Below, piece after piece: positions 8,371 to 16,015 of a stretch of DNA of 64,000 bases; position 1 is the first letter of the stretch, and the number at the start of each line of letters is the position of its first letter. The position numbers were made by a program, and so were the translations under genes. The notes beneath the pieces were generated by a model, which saw only the letters and a program-made list of their open reading frames with translations, was not told the origin of the DNA and ran no database searches. Source of the stretch: Rhodobacteraceae bacterium XHP0102 (lineage in GTDB: Bacteria > Pseudomonadota > Alphaproteobacteria > Rhodobacterales > Rhodobacteraceae); contig JAOWLD010000001.1 of the NCBI GenBank assembly GCA_025751475.1, positions 1-64,000 of the forward strand. Reading direction: 5' to 3'.

Positions 8371-8962
8371 CTGGGTTCTCCTGAGTTTGGCCCGACGCGG
8401 GCAGGGTTCAGGGCTTCAGAAGCGCAGACGGGAAAGGGTGGCGGGAAGGCGGAGACCGGCGGTGATGCGCCAAATGGCTGCCGGTCATTGATATCATTGA
8501 GTTTTTGCGGGTTTGACGCTGAGTGGCGGCCGCAGCCGAGGGCGCCGCATAGCGCCGGCGAATTGACCGATGCAGAGTGGCAGCGACCCAAAACTGGCCA
8601 ATTTACAAGATTTCGCCGTGTTTCAGCGGGTTTGACGGACGTTCAAAGGTATTCGCCCAACCGGCAAGGGGTCCGGACCCTTGCTGGTCATTGATTTTAA
8701 ACGGAATTTACAAAATCAGGGCTTGGTCTGGGAGCGAAATGGCCTGAGGAGCACGCTTTGGGCGGCGAAACATACTCCGCTGGCCGGTAGATTCGCCCAG
8801 CGCGATGAACGCTCGCTGGTAATTTCTCCCATGTTTTCAACGACCGGCAGAGTTTTGCCGCATCACCGCCGGTCACCGCCTATGTGCCGCCCAAATCCTC
8901 ATGCTTCGCTTGATAAGCCTGCGCATCTACGCCTGTGTCATGCGCATGAAGGAGGTATGAAC
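8371..8962. promoter_or_regulatory. Divergent control region between HTH operon and integrase, with paired direct repeats
   Basis: No convincing gene is seen in these 592 bp. Repeated motifs: GCGGGTTTGACG at 8507-8518 and 8626-8637; GGTCATTGAT at 8483-8492 and 8686-8695; AATTTACAA at 8600-8608 and 8705-8713. A nearly perfect inverted repeat spans 8664-8684 (GCAAGGG arm, TCCGGA centre, CCTTGC arm). Such clusters suit binding of integrase arm domains, an AlpA-like protein or a repressor. The region should also hold promoters for both directions. A strong Shine-Dalgarno AAGGAGGT lies at 8949-8956. Confidence 0.55.
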
Positions 8963-10228
8963 ATGGTCAACCGATTGCGATTAAATGATAAAACCGTGCG
9001 CGAGCAGATCCCGGAAGAGGATCGGGCCTACCAGGTTTTCGACACCGAGATACGAGGGCTTTCCATCCGCGTGATGCCCTCGGGCGAGCGGTCTTTTGTT
9101 ATGGATTACCGCTTTGCCGGACGGCAGCGCCGCATGGCGATCGGGCGCTGGCCTGAGTGGAGCGTCACGGCAGCAAGGGAACGCGCCCGCGACCTGCGCC
9201 GCCTGATCTGCGAGGGCACAGATCCCATGGAGGAGCGCGACACGCTGCGAGAGGCACCTCGTTTCAACGACATGATCGAGCGGTATTTGATCGAGCATGC
9301 CTCAACGCTGACGCCTTTGAGCGCGTCTGATCACAAATCATTCCTGACCAAGCTGGTCGCACCGCATTGGGGCAATAAGCTGGTGACCGAGATCACGCCG
9401 CACGATGTGACAAAGCTCTTGAACCTGATTGCAGAGGGCAGGGCGCGACCATCCAAGGCGAAGCCGAACAATCGTGCGCGCAAGCTGCAAGGTCGCAAGC
9501 CAACCCCCGTGCGCGCCAACCGCGTTGGCGAAGTGCTGCGCAAGATGTTTAACCTTGCCATCCAATGGGGCTGGCGCACGGATAATCCTGCCGCTGGGTT
9601 CAAAAAGCGTGTCGAGACCGCGCGGGAGCGCTTCCTCTCCCATGAAGAAATCGGCCGGCTGGCCGAGGTGTTGGATGCGGCCGAGGATCAACGCGCCGCC
9701 GGCATTATACGCATCTGTATGCTGACAGGCGCGCGCGTTGGAGAGGTCCGCCAGGCGCAGTTCGAGCAGTTCAATCTGGAGCTCGGAATTTGGTCAAAGC
9801 CTGCAGCGACCACGAAGCAGCGCAAGATCCACCGGGTGCCGATCTCTGCGGATGTCGCGGCGATCGTGCGTCAGCGGGCGCTCGTTGTGCCCAAGGGCAA
9901 TCCGTGGCTCTTTCCTGGCGATGTGCCGGGCCAGCCCGTCAAGGAAATCCGCCGGTTTTGGGTGAAGGTGCAGCGCGAGGCAGATCTGCCGGATGTACGC
10001 ATCCATGATCTGCGTCACACATTTGCCTCGCTCTTGGTCAGCGGGGGTGCTTCGCTGGAAATGATCGGGAAGCTTCTTGGCCACAGCCAGATGCAGACGA
10101 CCCTGCGTTATGCGCATTTGATGGACTCGCCCCTGCGCGCGGGTGTCGACGCTGTGGCCGGCATGTTCCGGCCACGGCCGAAGATTGTGCATGACGCGGA
10201 TGCCGATAAAGAGGCCAAGCGGGCCTGA
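8963..10228 (+). CDS. P4-type tyrosine recombinase/integrase (421 aa)
   Basis: ATG 8963 was chosen because AAGGAGGT (8949-8956) sits 6 nt upstream; ATG 8957 abuts the Shine-Dalgarno directly. The N-terminal about 80 residues match the DUF4102 arm-binding domain (DTEIRGLSIRVMPSGERSFV..GRQRRMAIGRWPEWSVTAAR). A SAM-like core-binding domain follows, then the catalytic domain with Arg in TGARVGEV, Lys in KQRKIHRVP, His-x-x-Arg in HDLRHTF, His in GHSQMQTT and the Tyr nucleophile in LRYAHL. All catalytic residues are present, so it looks active. This family typically targets tRNA 3' ends, which fits the tRNA-fMet fragment at 15740. Confidence 0.95.
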   Translation: MVNRLRLNDKTVREQIPEEDRAYQVFDTEIRGLSIRVMPSGERSFVMDYRFAGRQRRMAIGRWPEWSVTAARERARDLRRLICEGTDPMEERDTLREAPRFNDMIERYLIEHASTLTPLSASDHKSFLTKLVAPHWGNKLVTEITPHDVTKLLNLIAEGRARPSKAKPNNRARKLQGRKPTPVRANRVGEVLRKMFNLAIQWGWRTDNPAAGFKKRVETARERFLSHEEIGRLAEVLDAAEDQRAAGIIRICMLTGARVGEVRQAQFEQFNLELGIWSKPAATTKQRKIHRVPISADVAAIVRQRALVVPKGNPWLFPGDVPGQPVKEIRRFWVKVQREADLPDVRIHDLRHTFASLLVSGGASLEMIGKLLGHSQMQTTLRYAHLMDSPLRAGVDAVAGMFRPRPKIVHDADADKEAKRA

Positions 10229-10241
10229 AAACGGCGCCTGC

Positions 10242-10838
10242 TTACTTCTCGCCGCGCATGGCGCGCCAGAAGGGGCGCAAACGACGGCGGATGGTGCTCT
10301 CGTCGGGGATCTCCCCGTTCTCGGCCACATCGGCGAACCAGTCCTGAAGATAACCGATCAGTTCGGCCTGGGTCTCTGGAATGCCATGTTCGTGGACGCG
10401 CTTCAGCAGCGCCACATACATGCCTTCCCAGTCATAGGGCGAGAGCGCACCGGTGCCGCCGCCAATGCGGCGCAGAAGGTCATATTCGTCTTCGAACCTC
10501 AGTACGTCCTGACCGGTGATCAAAAGGTCCGCGATGGACACCTCGACCCCATCCGCGGGCTCGGTAACATAGCACCAGTCTTGGGAATGCTCGGGCTTGA
10601 TCCGTTGCAGCTTGATGACCGTGGGGCCGGTCCCGGCGCGGCGAAAGAGGGGCAGCATATCCATTGGCGAGATGGTGATCTTGCCGGAGACCTTCTCGTC
10701 GCCGCAGATCGCGAGAGAAATCCCTGTGACGATATCCAGTTTGCCTTCCGTGGCCCAGCCGCCAATGTCGGCGATGGTGCAGCCCCATCGCGATGCGGTT
10801 TCATGCAGGGTGAAGAATGCTCTTTGAGGTAGTGCCAT
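10242..10838 (-). CDS. Hypothetical protein, convergent with integrase (198 aa)
   Basis: ATG 10838 was chosen (GGAG about 8 nt upstream); an in-frame extension to 10970 has no similar support. The N-terminus contains a possible HTH (FFTLHETASRWGCTIADIGGWATEGKLDI). The C-terminus ends in a basic helix (DESTIRRRLRPFWRAMRGEK) like those of small DNA-binding proteins of mobile elements. No family recognised. Its stop is only 13 bp from the integrase stop, and it is transcribed away from the WYL regulator gene, so its upstream region is shared with that gene. Confidence 0.7.
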   Translation of the reverse strand: MALPQRAFFTLHETASRWGCTIADIGGWATEGKLDIVTGISLAICGDEKVSGKITISPMDMLPLFRRAGTGPTVIKLQRIKPEHSQDWCYVTEPADGVEVSIADLLITGQDVLRFEDEYDLLRRIGGGTGALSPYDWEGMYVALLKRVHEHGIPETQAELIGYLQDWFADVAENGEIPDESTIRRRLRPFWRAMRGEK

Positions 10839-11008
10839 GCGGGCTCCAGTTCTGATGTCGAGGTAGGACAGCGGGCGGCCTGGCAAGTTGCTGACGCCGC
10901 CCAAGTGGCAGCGAGGCAGAAACTCCGGGGTGCAGGCCGCATGAAGCTGCACCCCCGCACTCATGCTCATGCGGCGACTGCCAAATTCTTCAATCGATCG
11001 GCATCCTT

Positions 11009-11023
11009 AGGACGAATCGTCCT
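11009..11023. promoter_or_regulatory. Perfect palindrome upstream of the WYL regulator gene (candidate operator)
   Basis: AGGACGA-A-TCGTCCT has two 7-bp arms around one central base, and ends 52 bp before the WYL start codon. A TATAAC hexamer at 11033-11038 could be a -10 element, which would put the palindrome over the -35 zone. WYL regulators are dimers that bind such inverted repeats, so autoregulation is a reasonable inference. Confidence 0.45.
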
Positions 11024-11075
11024 CTCTCAGGTTATAACCCAGGCACTACGTCAAAAACTGTCGGAGATACCCGCC

Positions 11076-12068
11076 ATGTCGTTCCAAAAGGCACAAGACC
11101 TGTTGAAACTCGCAGGCATGTCCGCCAGCCGGCACGGCGGCATCACTGTAAAGGAGGTCGCCGAAGCGTTCAGCGTGAATGAGCGGACCGCCCAGCGCAT
11201 GATCGCTGCCCTGAAAGATGTCTTCCCAAGTATCTCGCATCAGACGGACAGCCAGCGCCGCCGACGGTGGAAGCTGCGCGACACCAGCATGCTCGGCATG
11301 CAAGGGCTCTACCGCCGGGAACTCGTCGCGCTCGAGGCCAGCATCACGCGGGCTGAGCGGGAGGGCGCGCATATGGAAGTGGACGCGCTTCGGTCCCTGC
11401 GGGACCGCTTGGTGGCAACCTTGCCGTCAGCGCAGGCCCGGAGCATGGAGGTGGATGCTGAGGCGATCCTCGAAGCCAAAGGCTATGCCTGCCGCCCAGG
11501 CCCGAAGGTCAAAACCTCTCCGGCTGTGCTGAACATCGTTTCGACTGCCCTCAGAGGGCCGTTCCGGCTCATCATCCGATACAAAGGGGCGCAGGATGCC
11601 AAACCGCGCAAGCGTGTGATCGAGCCCTATGGGATCCTGCTCGGCACGCGACACTATCTGATTGCTCGTGATAGGGCCAAGGATACCAGCCTGCGCCGCT
11701 TCCGCATGGATCGGATCGAAATGGCTGAGATCACCAATGACTGGTTCGAGAAGGACAAGGACTTCGATCTTGAGGCCTATGCCGCCCGATCGTTCGGGTC
11801 GTTTCACTCGGACGAGGAGTTCACGCGGGTCGTATGGCGGTTCAGCCCAGCCGCTGCGCCGACGGCGCGGGAGTTTGAGTTTCATCCCAAGCAGGAAATG
11901 TCCGACTTGGAGGATGGCGGCTTGCTGGTCAGCTTCGAGGCTAGCGGGCTGGTGGAGATGGCATGGCATCTGGCGAAATGGGGTAGGGAGGTCGAGGTGC
12001 TTGAGCCGGCGGCGTTGCGTGAGATGGTGAAGGGGTGTGGCGCTGAGCGAAACCGAGTGCTTCCATAA
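11076..12068 (+). CDS. WYL-domain transcriptional regulator (330 aa)
   Basis: ATG 11076 has CGGAGA about 10 nt upstream. The N-terminal winged HTH is GGITVKEVAEAFSVNERTAQRMIAALKDVF. The central WYL domain (about 165-245) has the pattern IEPYGILLGTRHYLIARD..LRRFRMDRIEM, with H-Y-L in place of W-Y-L. A C-terminal WCX-like domain (VVWRFSPAAAPTAREFEFHP..GLVEMAWHLAKWGREVEVL) completes the three-part layout. Such proteins (BrxR/CapW and PafC relatives) sense ligands or nucleic acids and often repress neighbouring defence genes. Here it heads a run of low-GC unknown genes on the same strand. Confidence 0.85.
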   Translation: MSFQKAQDLLKLAGMSASRHGGITVKEVAEAFSVNERTAQRMIAALKDVFPSISHQTDSQRRRRWKLRDTSMLGMQGLYRRELVALEASITRAEREGAHMEVDALRSLRDRLVATLPSAQARSMEVDAEAILEAKGYACRPGPKVKTSPAVLNIVSTALRGPFRLIIRYKGAQDAKPRKRVIEPYGILLGTRHYLIARDRAKDTSLRRFRMDRIEMAEITNDWFEKDKDFDLEAYAARSFGSFHSDEEFTRVVWRFSPAAAPTAREFEFHPKQEMSDLEDGGLLVSFEASGLVEMAWHLAKWGREVEVLEPAALREMVKGCGAERNRVLP

Positions 12069-12241
12069 GGCCACCAGCAGACTATCTGGCAGGCTGTCCA
12101 GAAAATTGACTAAAATGTTGCCAAAAATACACAAATAAATATCCAGGGTTAGCCAGAAAATTTGCCAAATATTTTTCCAAATTGGAAATGACAGAACTCC
12201 TGTGTTGGGCGATGGTGTCTTCAGAGTAGGGAGAAAAAGAC
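12069..12241 (+). promoter_or_regulatory. Promoter region of the cargo genes with repeats and a palindrome
   Basis: This AT-rich gap carries CCAGAAAATT twice (12098-12107, 12153-12162), each followed by TTGCCAAA (12118-12125, 12162-12169). A palindrome TTTCCAA-A-TTGGAAA lies at 12174-12188. GGGAG lies just before the start at 12242. The paired motifs look like binding sites for a dimeric regulator, perhaps the WYL protein encoded immediately upstream. The palindrome differs in sequence from the one at 11009. Confidence 0.45.
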
Positions 12242-12526
12242 ATGCAGTCAGACGCGACACAACCTTCATGCGGGATCCGTTTTACATCTCATGCACAGTT
12301 GAGAAGCCAGCAGCGTGGGCTTCGTGAGAGCCACCTCAATGTGGTCTACGACTTTGCTGATCTAGAGCTTCACGTCGGTGGTAGCTGTCGCCGACTGTCG
12401 ATCTCAGGGAGAGAATTACGACGCTTAGTCAAGGAGGGAATGCTGGCACCGAAAGAGGCTGAACGCTGCAAGAATGTCTCTCTGATCGTCGACGGTAGTA
12501 CTTTGATCACTGCTTATCGGCACTGA
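12242..12526 (+). CDS. DUF4258-like small protein (94 aa)
   Basis: ATG 12242 follows GGGAG. The motif FTSHAQLRSQQRGL matches the F-x-x-H-A-x-x-R-x-x-x-R-G start of DUF4258-type proteins, and the rest (LVKEGMLAPKEAERCKNVSLIVDGSTLITAYRH) fits their short beta-rich fold ending in an x-T-x-Y-R/H strand. That family has been grouped with small RNase-like (BECR-fold) domains, but activity here is unproven. It is first in the cargo run, 35 bp before the 551-aa gene. The assignment rests on the short His-Arg motif. Confidence 0.65.
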   Translation: MQSDATQPSCGIRFTSHAQLRSQQRGLRESHLNVVYDFADLELHVGGSCRRLSISGRELRRLVKEGMLAPKEAERCKNVSLIVDGSTLITAYRH

Positions 12527-12561
12527 CTAACCCAATAAATGAAAAAGCTAAAGGTGTAGAG

Positions 12562-14217
12562 ATGAAGCAGGTTAATTCGAAGGCTGAGCTTTTGCTTGCA
12601 AAGCATACAAGCGAAACTATCGATGAATTAATCCGGAGATTCACAGATAAAAAACTAGATCTCGCAGACCGACGGACTGTGGCAATCAATATGGGTAAAC
12701 TGGCTGCAAGCATTAACCCAAAAGATCCTTTGGATGGTGCCAAGAAAATCACAAAAACCGCAGGGATGTTTGACTCCCATTGGGCAAAACGGACACGTTT
12801 GTTTCGGTTTCCAGAACAAGAAGCCGCGACTGATTTAGGCGTTGATCAAGTATACTATGCTGATCCGCGTGTCTTTTTGTCGTTGGCGAAAGCCTCGGGC
12901 AGGTTAAGGAGCGGCTCCAACGACAAGACCTTGCAGGCTCAGGGTGAAAAAGAAGCTATACGGCTCATGCTACAAGGGACTAGTTTCCTGCCCTCATACA
13001 AACCAGAGACGCAGGCGGAACGGTCTTTGGAGGCTATCATGGAGCAATATGGACTTCGCGTGTCGGAGGCCATTAAACAGAGAACTCGTATCAAAGACCT
13101 TTGGGCGACGCTTGAGGCAACTCCTGTTTCTTTGGAGGTTAGTGAAGACCCGCTGCCACCCTCCGTCTATGGAAGTTCTGCAGCATGCCCACAGGAGTTG
13201 CTCCAGCCCGCATACAAAGACTTCATTAAGTATGGTCAATTCACACCTTCAAGAACCTATGCGGATATGGATTGGGCTCAGCCAACAATAACTATTGGCT
13301 ATCTTCTGGTCGCTTATAGGGTGCATGCGCTTAAAATTCCCCATGATAAGGTAGACTTGTTTCCTATGGATTGGGGGAAATTCGAAGGATGTGCCAATGA
13401 AAGAAATCAATGGTTGGACAGCATAGGATTTGACGTTGAAGGCCATCAATTTGCTGACGGTGAGGTTGGAAGAAATCAAGCCGAGCTTGTCCCCGTAACT
13501 GTTGGTTTCATCCACAAGGTTGGGCTGGGGGTGAAGAAGGGATCTGATGGAAGCGCCAAATTGCAGCTTCAGATTTGGCGGGCGTCACGTGACCGTGACT
13601 TTCAAGGCGATACTGATTTCCTTGTCTCGTGTGAAAACTATCAGAGTGACTTTCTAAGTGTGTTCGGGAACATAGCGCGAGATTTTGGCAAGTATGCTAA
13701 CGAAACGGAGGGATTGAACTTGCCAGTCCAAGTTTCGCTTGGTCCAGATTTTGATTACGATAATGAAGATGAATACGCGTTTGATGCTTGGTGTCAGGAC
13801 TATGCTTTTAATTGCTATGTGGCTGAAAGTTGTGTGCCTGATGGATCGACGCCAGAGCGATTTCTTTTCCTGAAAGATGGCTTTGAAGCGGATAACTGGG
13901 CAGAAGAGGATGATTTCGAGGAATATCTGCAGATAGTTAGGCCTGAAGGTTGGCTTGAATCTCCAGGTTCTGCCAAGCTTATGTTTGGGTCGTCAAACAT
14001 TATGTTCTTGCCTGTGCATCGAGAGGCCGAACCGAAAGCCGGTGCCGCGAAAGAGGGCAGCATCGCTGCATCGCTTTTGGAAAATGCCCTAACAGCTGCG
14101 CCAGAGAACCGGATAACACAAAAGCTCATTGAAAAGGTTTCTTTGACGGCTGAAGCTGGTCTAGCTTTCTGTGAAGCGCTCCTAGAGCGCAGCCGCAATG
14201 CTCTTAGCAATATTTAG
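12562..14217 (+). CDS. Unrecognised cargo protein (551 aa)
   Basis: ATG 12562 has AAAGGTG upstream. The long protein is acidic with no signal peptide or membrane segment. An N-terminal helical part (SKAELLLAKHTSETIDELIRRFTDKKLDL) is followed by a mixed region. The middle and C-terminal half is rich in aromatic and acidic residues (DFDYDNEDEYAFDAWCQDYAFNCYV region, split by loops), and the tail is helical and Ala-rich. No known domain or catalytic motif recognised. GC content is lower than in the core genome. It is followed 15 bp later by the T5orf172-type gene, so the two are probably co-expressed. Confidence 0.75.
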   Translation: MKQVNSKAELLLAKHTSETIDELIRRFTDKKLDLADRRTVAINMGKLAASINPKDPLDGAKKITKTAGMFDSHWAKRTRLFRFPEQEAATDLGVDQVYYADPRVFLSLAKASGRLRSGSNDKTLQAQGEKEAIRLMLQGTSFLPSYKPETQAERSLEAIMEQYGLRVSEAIKQRTRIKDLWATLEATPVSLEVSEDPLPPSVYGSSAACPQELLQPAYKDFIKYGQFTPSRTYADMDWAQPTITIGYLLVAYRVHALKIPHDKVDLFPMDWGKFEGCANERNQWLDSIGFDVEGHQFADGEVGRNQAELVPVTVGFIHKVGLGVKKGSDGSAKLQLQIWRASRDRDFQGDTDFLVSCENYQSDFLSVFGNIARDFGKYANETEGLNLPVQVSLGPDFDYDNEDEYAFDAWCQDYAFNCYVAESCVPDGSTPERFLFLKDGFEADNWAEEDDFEEYLQIVRPEGWLESPGSAKLMFGSSNIMFLPVHREAEPKAGAAKEGSIAASLLENALTAAPENRITQKLIEKVSLTAEAGLAFCEALLERSRNALSNI

Positions 14218-14232
14218 AGAGTGAGGCAAATA

Positions 14233-14814
14233 ATGAGCAGAGTTAATCTCTTTGATATCGGCAAAGCTTTCTATCAAAGGTCGCGCCGTGATCCGCAAAG
14301 TAGGATCAAGGAAGAAGCTTACAAGACTTCGCGGGAGTTATGGGAAAACCATAAAACCAAGAGGGAACTCTTAAGCATTATAGCGCGGTTGAAAGATCTT
14401 GAACGTAAATCTCAAGGGGTTCGTGTACCTCAGGCGGAAAAGGCAGAGCGAGCTGTCAGGAGTGGCGAGTATTTTGTTAGTATACCTCATGAGATTTCGC
14501 ATCGCTACAATGAACAGCCTGGCAGGGTTTACATTATGACATCGGCATCAAGACCCGGCGAGTGCAAGTTAGGGGCAACAACGATGAACATGTTTCAACG
14601 GTGCCTCGCCTATCACAAGAAGTTTGGCTACCGCGTGACGGATGTCTTCGCCTTTGAAACCGATAAGCCTTTTGCTTTGGAGAAAATGGTCGCCGAACAA
14701 ATTTCAGAGCTGCGCGTGGCCGGAAATGTGACTGGGGATTCAAACGAATGGTATCGCATCGAGCCTAACCTACTTAGGTCAGTTATCATCAGTGTCGCTC
14801 GAGCAGCCTCATAA
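14233..14814 (+). CDS. T5orf172/GIY-YIG-superfamily domain protein (193 aa)
   Basis: ATG 14233 was chosen with TGAGG about 8 nt upstream; GTG 14221 is an in-frame alternative. A basic helical N-terminus of about 90 residues precedes a C-terminal domain with the T5orf172 pattern: GRVYIMTSASRPGECKLGATT, an Arg in the next helix (MFQRCLAYHKKFG), a Glu in PFALEKMVAEQI, and a terminal NEWYRI. This places it in the GIY-YIG nuclease superfamily, where V-Y-I stands for GIY and K-L-G-A-T for the second strand. It may cleave DNA, but some family members are thought to be binding modules. Confidence 0.7.
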   Translation: MSRVNLFDIGKAFYQRSRRDPQSRIKEEAYKTSRELWENHKTKRELLSIIARLKDLERKSQGVRVPQAEKAERAVRSGEYFVSIPHEISHRYNEQPGRVYIMTSASRPGECKLGATTMNMFQRCLAYHKKFGYRVTDVFAFETDKPFALEKMVAEQISELRVAGNVTGDSNEWYRIEPNLLRSVIISVARAAS

Positions 14815-14839
14815 GAAAAGTTAAGTATTGGATTTAAAA

Positions 14840-15496
14840 ATGAATCCTGAGTTCGTCACGAATTTGGCCGTGGCATGCACCCTCGCTCTCACTGTTGGTG
14901 TTTGTCCGAGCTTCGCCCAGGAAAGATGGGTCGTCCAAGATAATGAATTAATATTTAATATGGGTGTTCCATATCGTGATGCGCCGAACGAGGTTGGGCT
15001 TATCAAAAGGGATGTTGAAGAGTTCAAGCTGGTAATTATGGAAAATCCCGCTGTGGACACCATCGTGGTTTCGGGCCGGGGTGGTTATGGACCTGCCGGA
15101 GATGAGATCGCAGATTCAATCTTAGACTTTGGTTTTCATACGAGGGCATTTGGCGATTGCCTAAGCGCCTGCACAAGAATCTTCTTGGCTGGTGATATTA
15201 GACGCCTCTCGCCTGAGGCTTCACTCGGGTTTCATCGCCCTTACGTGCTTAGAGAGGAAGAGCAGGCATACTATCTTGCTCATCGGATGAATAGGGGATG
15301 GCACGACGAGTTTGACTATGTTGAGTTCATTTATGATGTCGGTTTGGTCGACATGCTGGACAACGTAGAATTTATGGTGTCGCGTAGGGTGGCTTTTGAA
15401 TTTATTGCTCAAGCTTATTCATATGGCAGTTTTGAGATGTGGCGCCCTGAAGTAGACTTGCTCCTGGAAAGTGGGGTCGTCACTGCGCTCGAATGA
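14840..15496 (+). CDS. Secreted ClpP/crotonase-fold protein, COG3904-like (218 aa)
   Basis: ATG 14840 gives a clear signal peptide (FVTNLAVACTLALTVGVCPSFA, cut after SFA-Q). The mature part has the ClpP-like pattern of periplasmic alphaproteobacterial proteins: a strand VDTIVVSGRGGYGPAGDEIADSI, then FGDCLSACTRIFLAGDIRRL with the candidate nucleophile Ser in C-L-S-A-C, and SLGFHRP with the candidate His. It is probably a periplasmic serine-protease-like protein. It is the last gene before the island boundary and lies 25 bp after the T5orf172 gene, so co-transcription is likely. An exported product is unusual in a cargo run that otherwise looks cytoplasmic. Confidence 0.75.
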   Translation: MNPEFVTNLAVACTLALTVGVCPSFAQERWVVQDNELIFNMGVPYRDAPNEVGLIKRDVEEFKLVIMENPAVDTIVVSGRGGYGPAGDEIADSILDFGFHTRAFGDCLSACTRIFLAGDIRRLSPEASLGFHRPYVLREEEQAYYLAHRMNRGWHDEFDYVEFIYDVGLVDMLDNVEFMVSRRVAFEFIAQAYSYGSFEMWRPEVDLLLESGVVTALE

Positions 15497-15739
15497 TCTT
15501 GATGTAAACGTGCTGTTGATAGTTGGCGGGCATAGATTTGGGAGGTGGGTAATCATTGATCGACATGTTTAGGGCTGTCCATGTCAACACCATGTCAACG
15601 AGCGTACGTCATTTTTTGAGTGTGAGGCACGGTGGATGTGGGCCAATTTCAGCGAGTTTCAGGGCTGAAGATTTGTGAATTCAAAGGCTTACCGTCTATG
15701 TATCTGAATTTATTAAGTTATTGAGATCGTTAAATAATG
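15497..15739. other. Non-coding right end of the island
   Basis: No gene seen. The stretch between the last cargo gene and the tRNA fragment is AT-rich near 15690-15735. It contains the tandem direct repeat at 15579-15600 and a GTTTCAGGGC-type motif near 15655. Confidence 0.5.
15579..15600. repeat. Tandem direct repeat near the attachment site
   Basis: CCATGTCAACA (15579-15589) is followed directly by CCATGTCAACG (15590-15600), and an inverted related GACATGTTT lies at 15562-15570. Adjacent 11-bp direct repeats about 140 bp from an att core are typical of integrase arm-type sites. The role is inferred. Confidence 0.45.
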
Positions 15740-15785
15740 GGCTCATAACCTGAAGGCCGCAGGTTCAAATCCTGCCCCCGCAACC
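15740..15785 (+). repeat. 3' fragment of tRNA-fMet gene: attachment-site copy (att) at island right end
   Basis: This 46-bp stretch reads GGCTCATAACCTGAAGG, then GCAGG-TTCAAAT-CCTGC (T arm) and CCCCGCAACCA. It matches the alphaproteobacterial initiator tRNA from the anticodon loop (CAT) to the encoded CCA. Nothing upstream can form the acceptor 5' strand (CGCGGGG), D arm or 5' anticodon stem, so this is not a whole tRNA. Integrases of the type at 8963 recombine at this part of tRNA genes and leave such a duplicate. The intact gene should lie at the other end of the island, left of this window. Confidence 0.85.
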
Positions 15786-16015
15786 AAAATCAAAAAACAT
15801 CAGGTCAAAACGGCGCGCACTGAAACCGAGGTCTATGCACAGTGTATTTTCGCTGTGCCGAAGGGCGCGTGCGCGGCCCATATCTTCGTACTGATTTAGG
15901 GTTACACCTGAGATACGGCGCATTAACTGTGCTTTACCCATTTCATGTCAGATTTGACCGATTGAAAGATCCAGTGCGCGGGGACTTTGGCCCAGAATGG
16001 CCGAACGGCACTGTG
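15786..16015. other. Intergenic chromosomal stretch after the att site
   Basis: This lies just outside the island. An open frame at 15842-16231 runs through it but mostly overlaps the SGNH hydrolase in antisense and lacks a ribosome binding site. No gene supported. Confidence 0.5.

Noticed and set aside
15700-15785. Complete tRNA gene at the island end
   Set aside because: No acceptor 5' strand, D arm or matching 5' anticodon stem can be formed upstream; only the 3' part is present.
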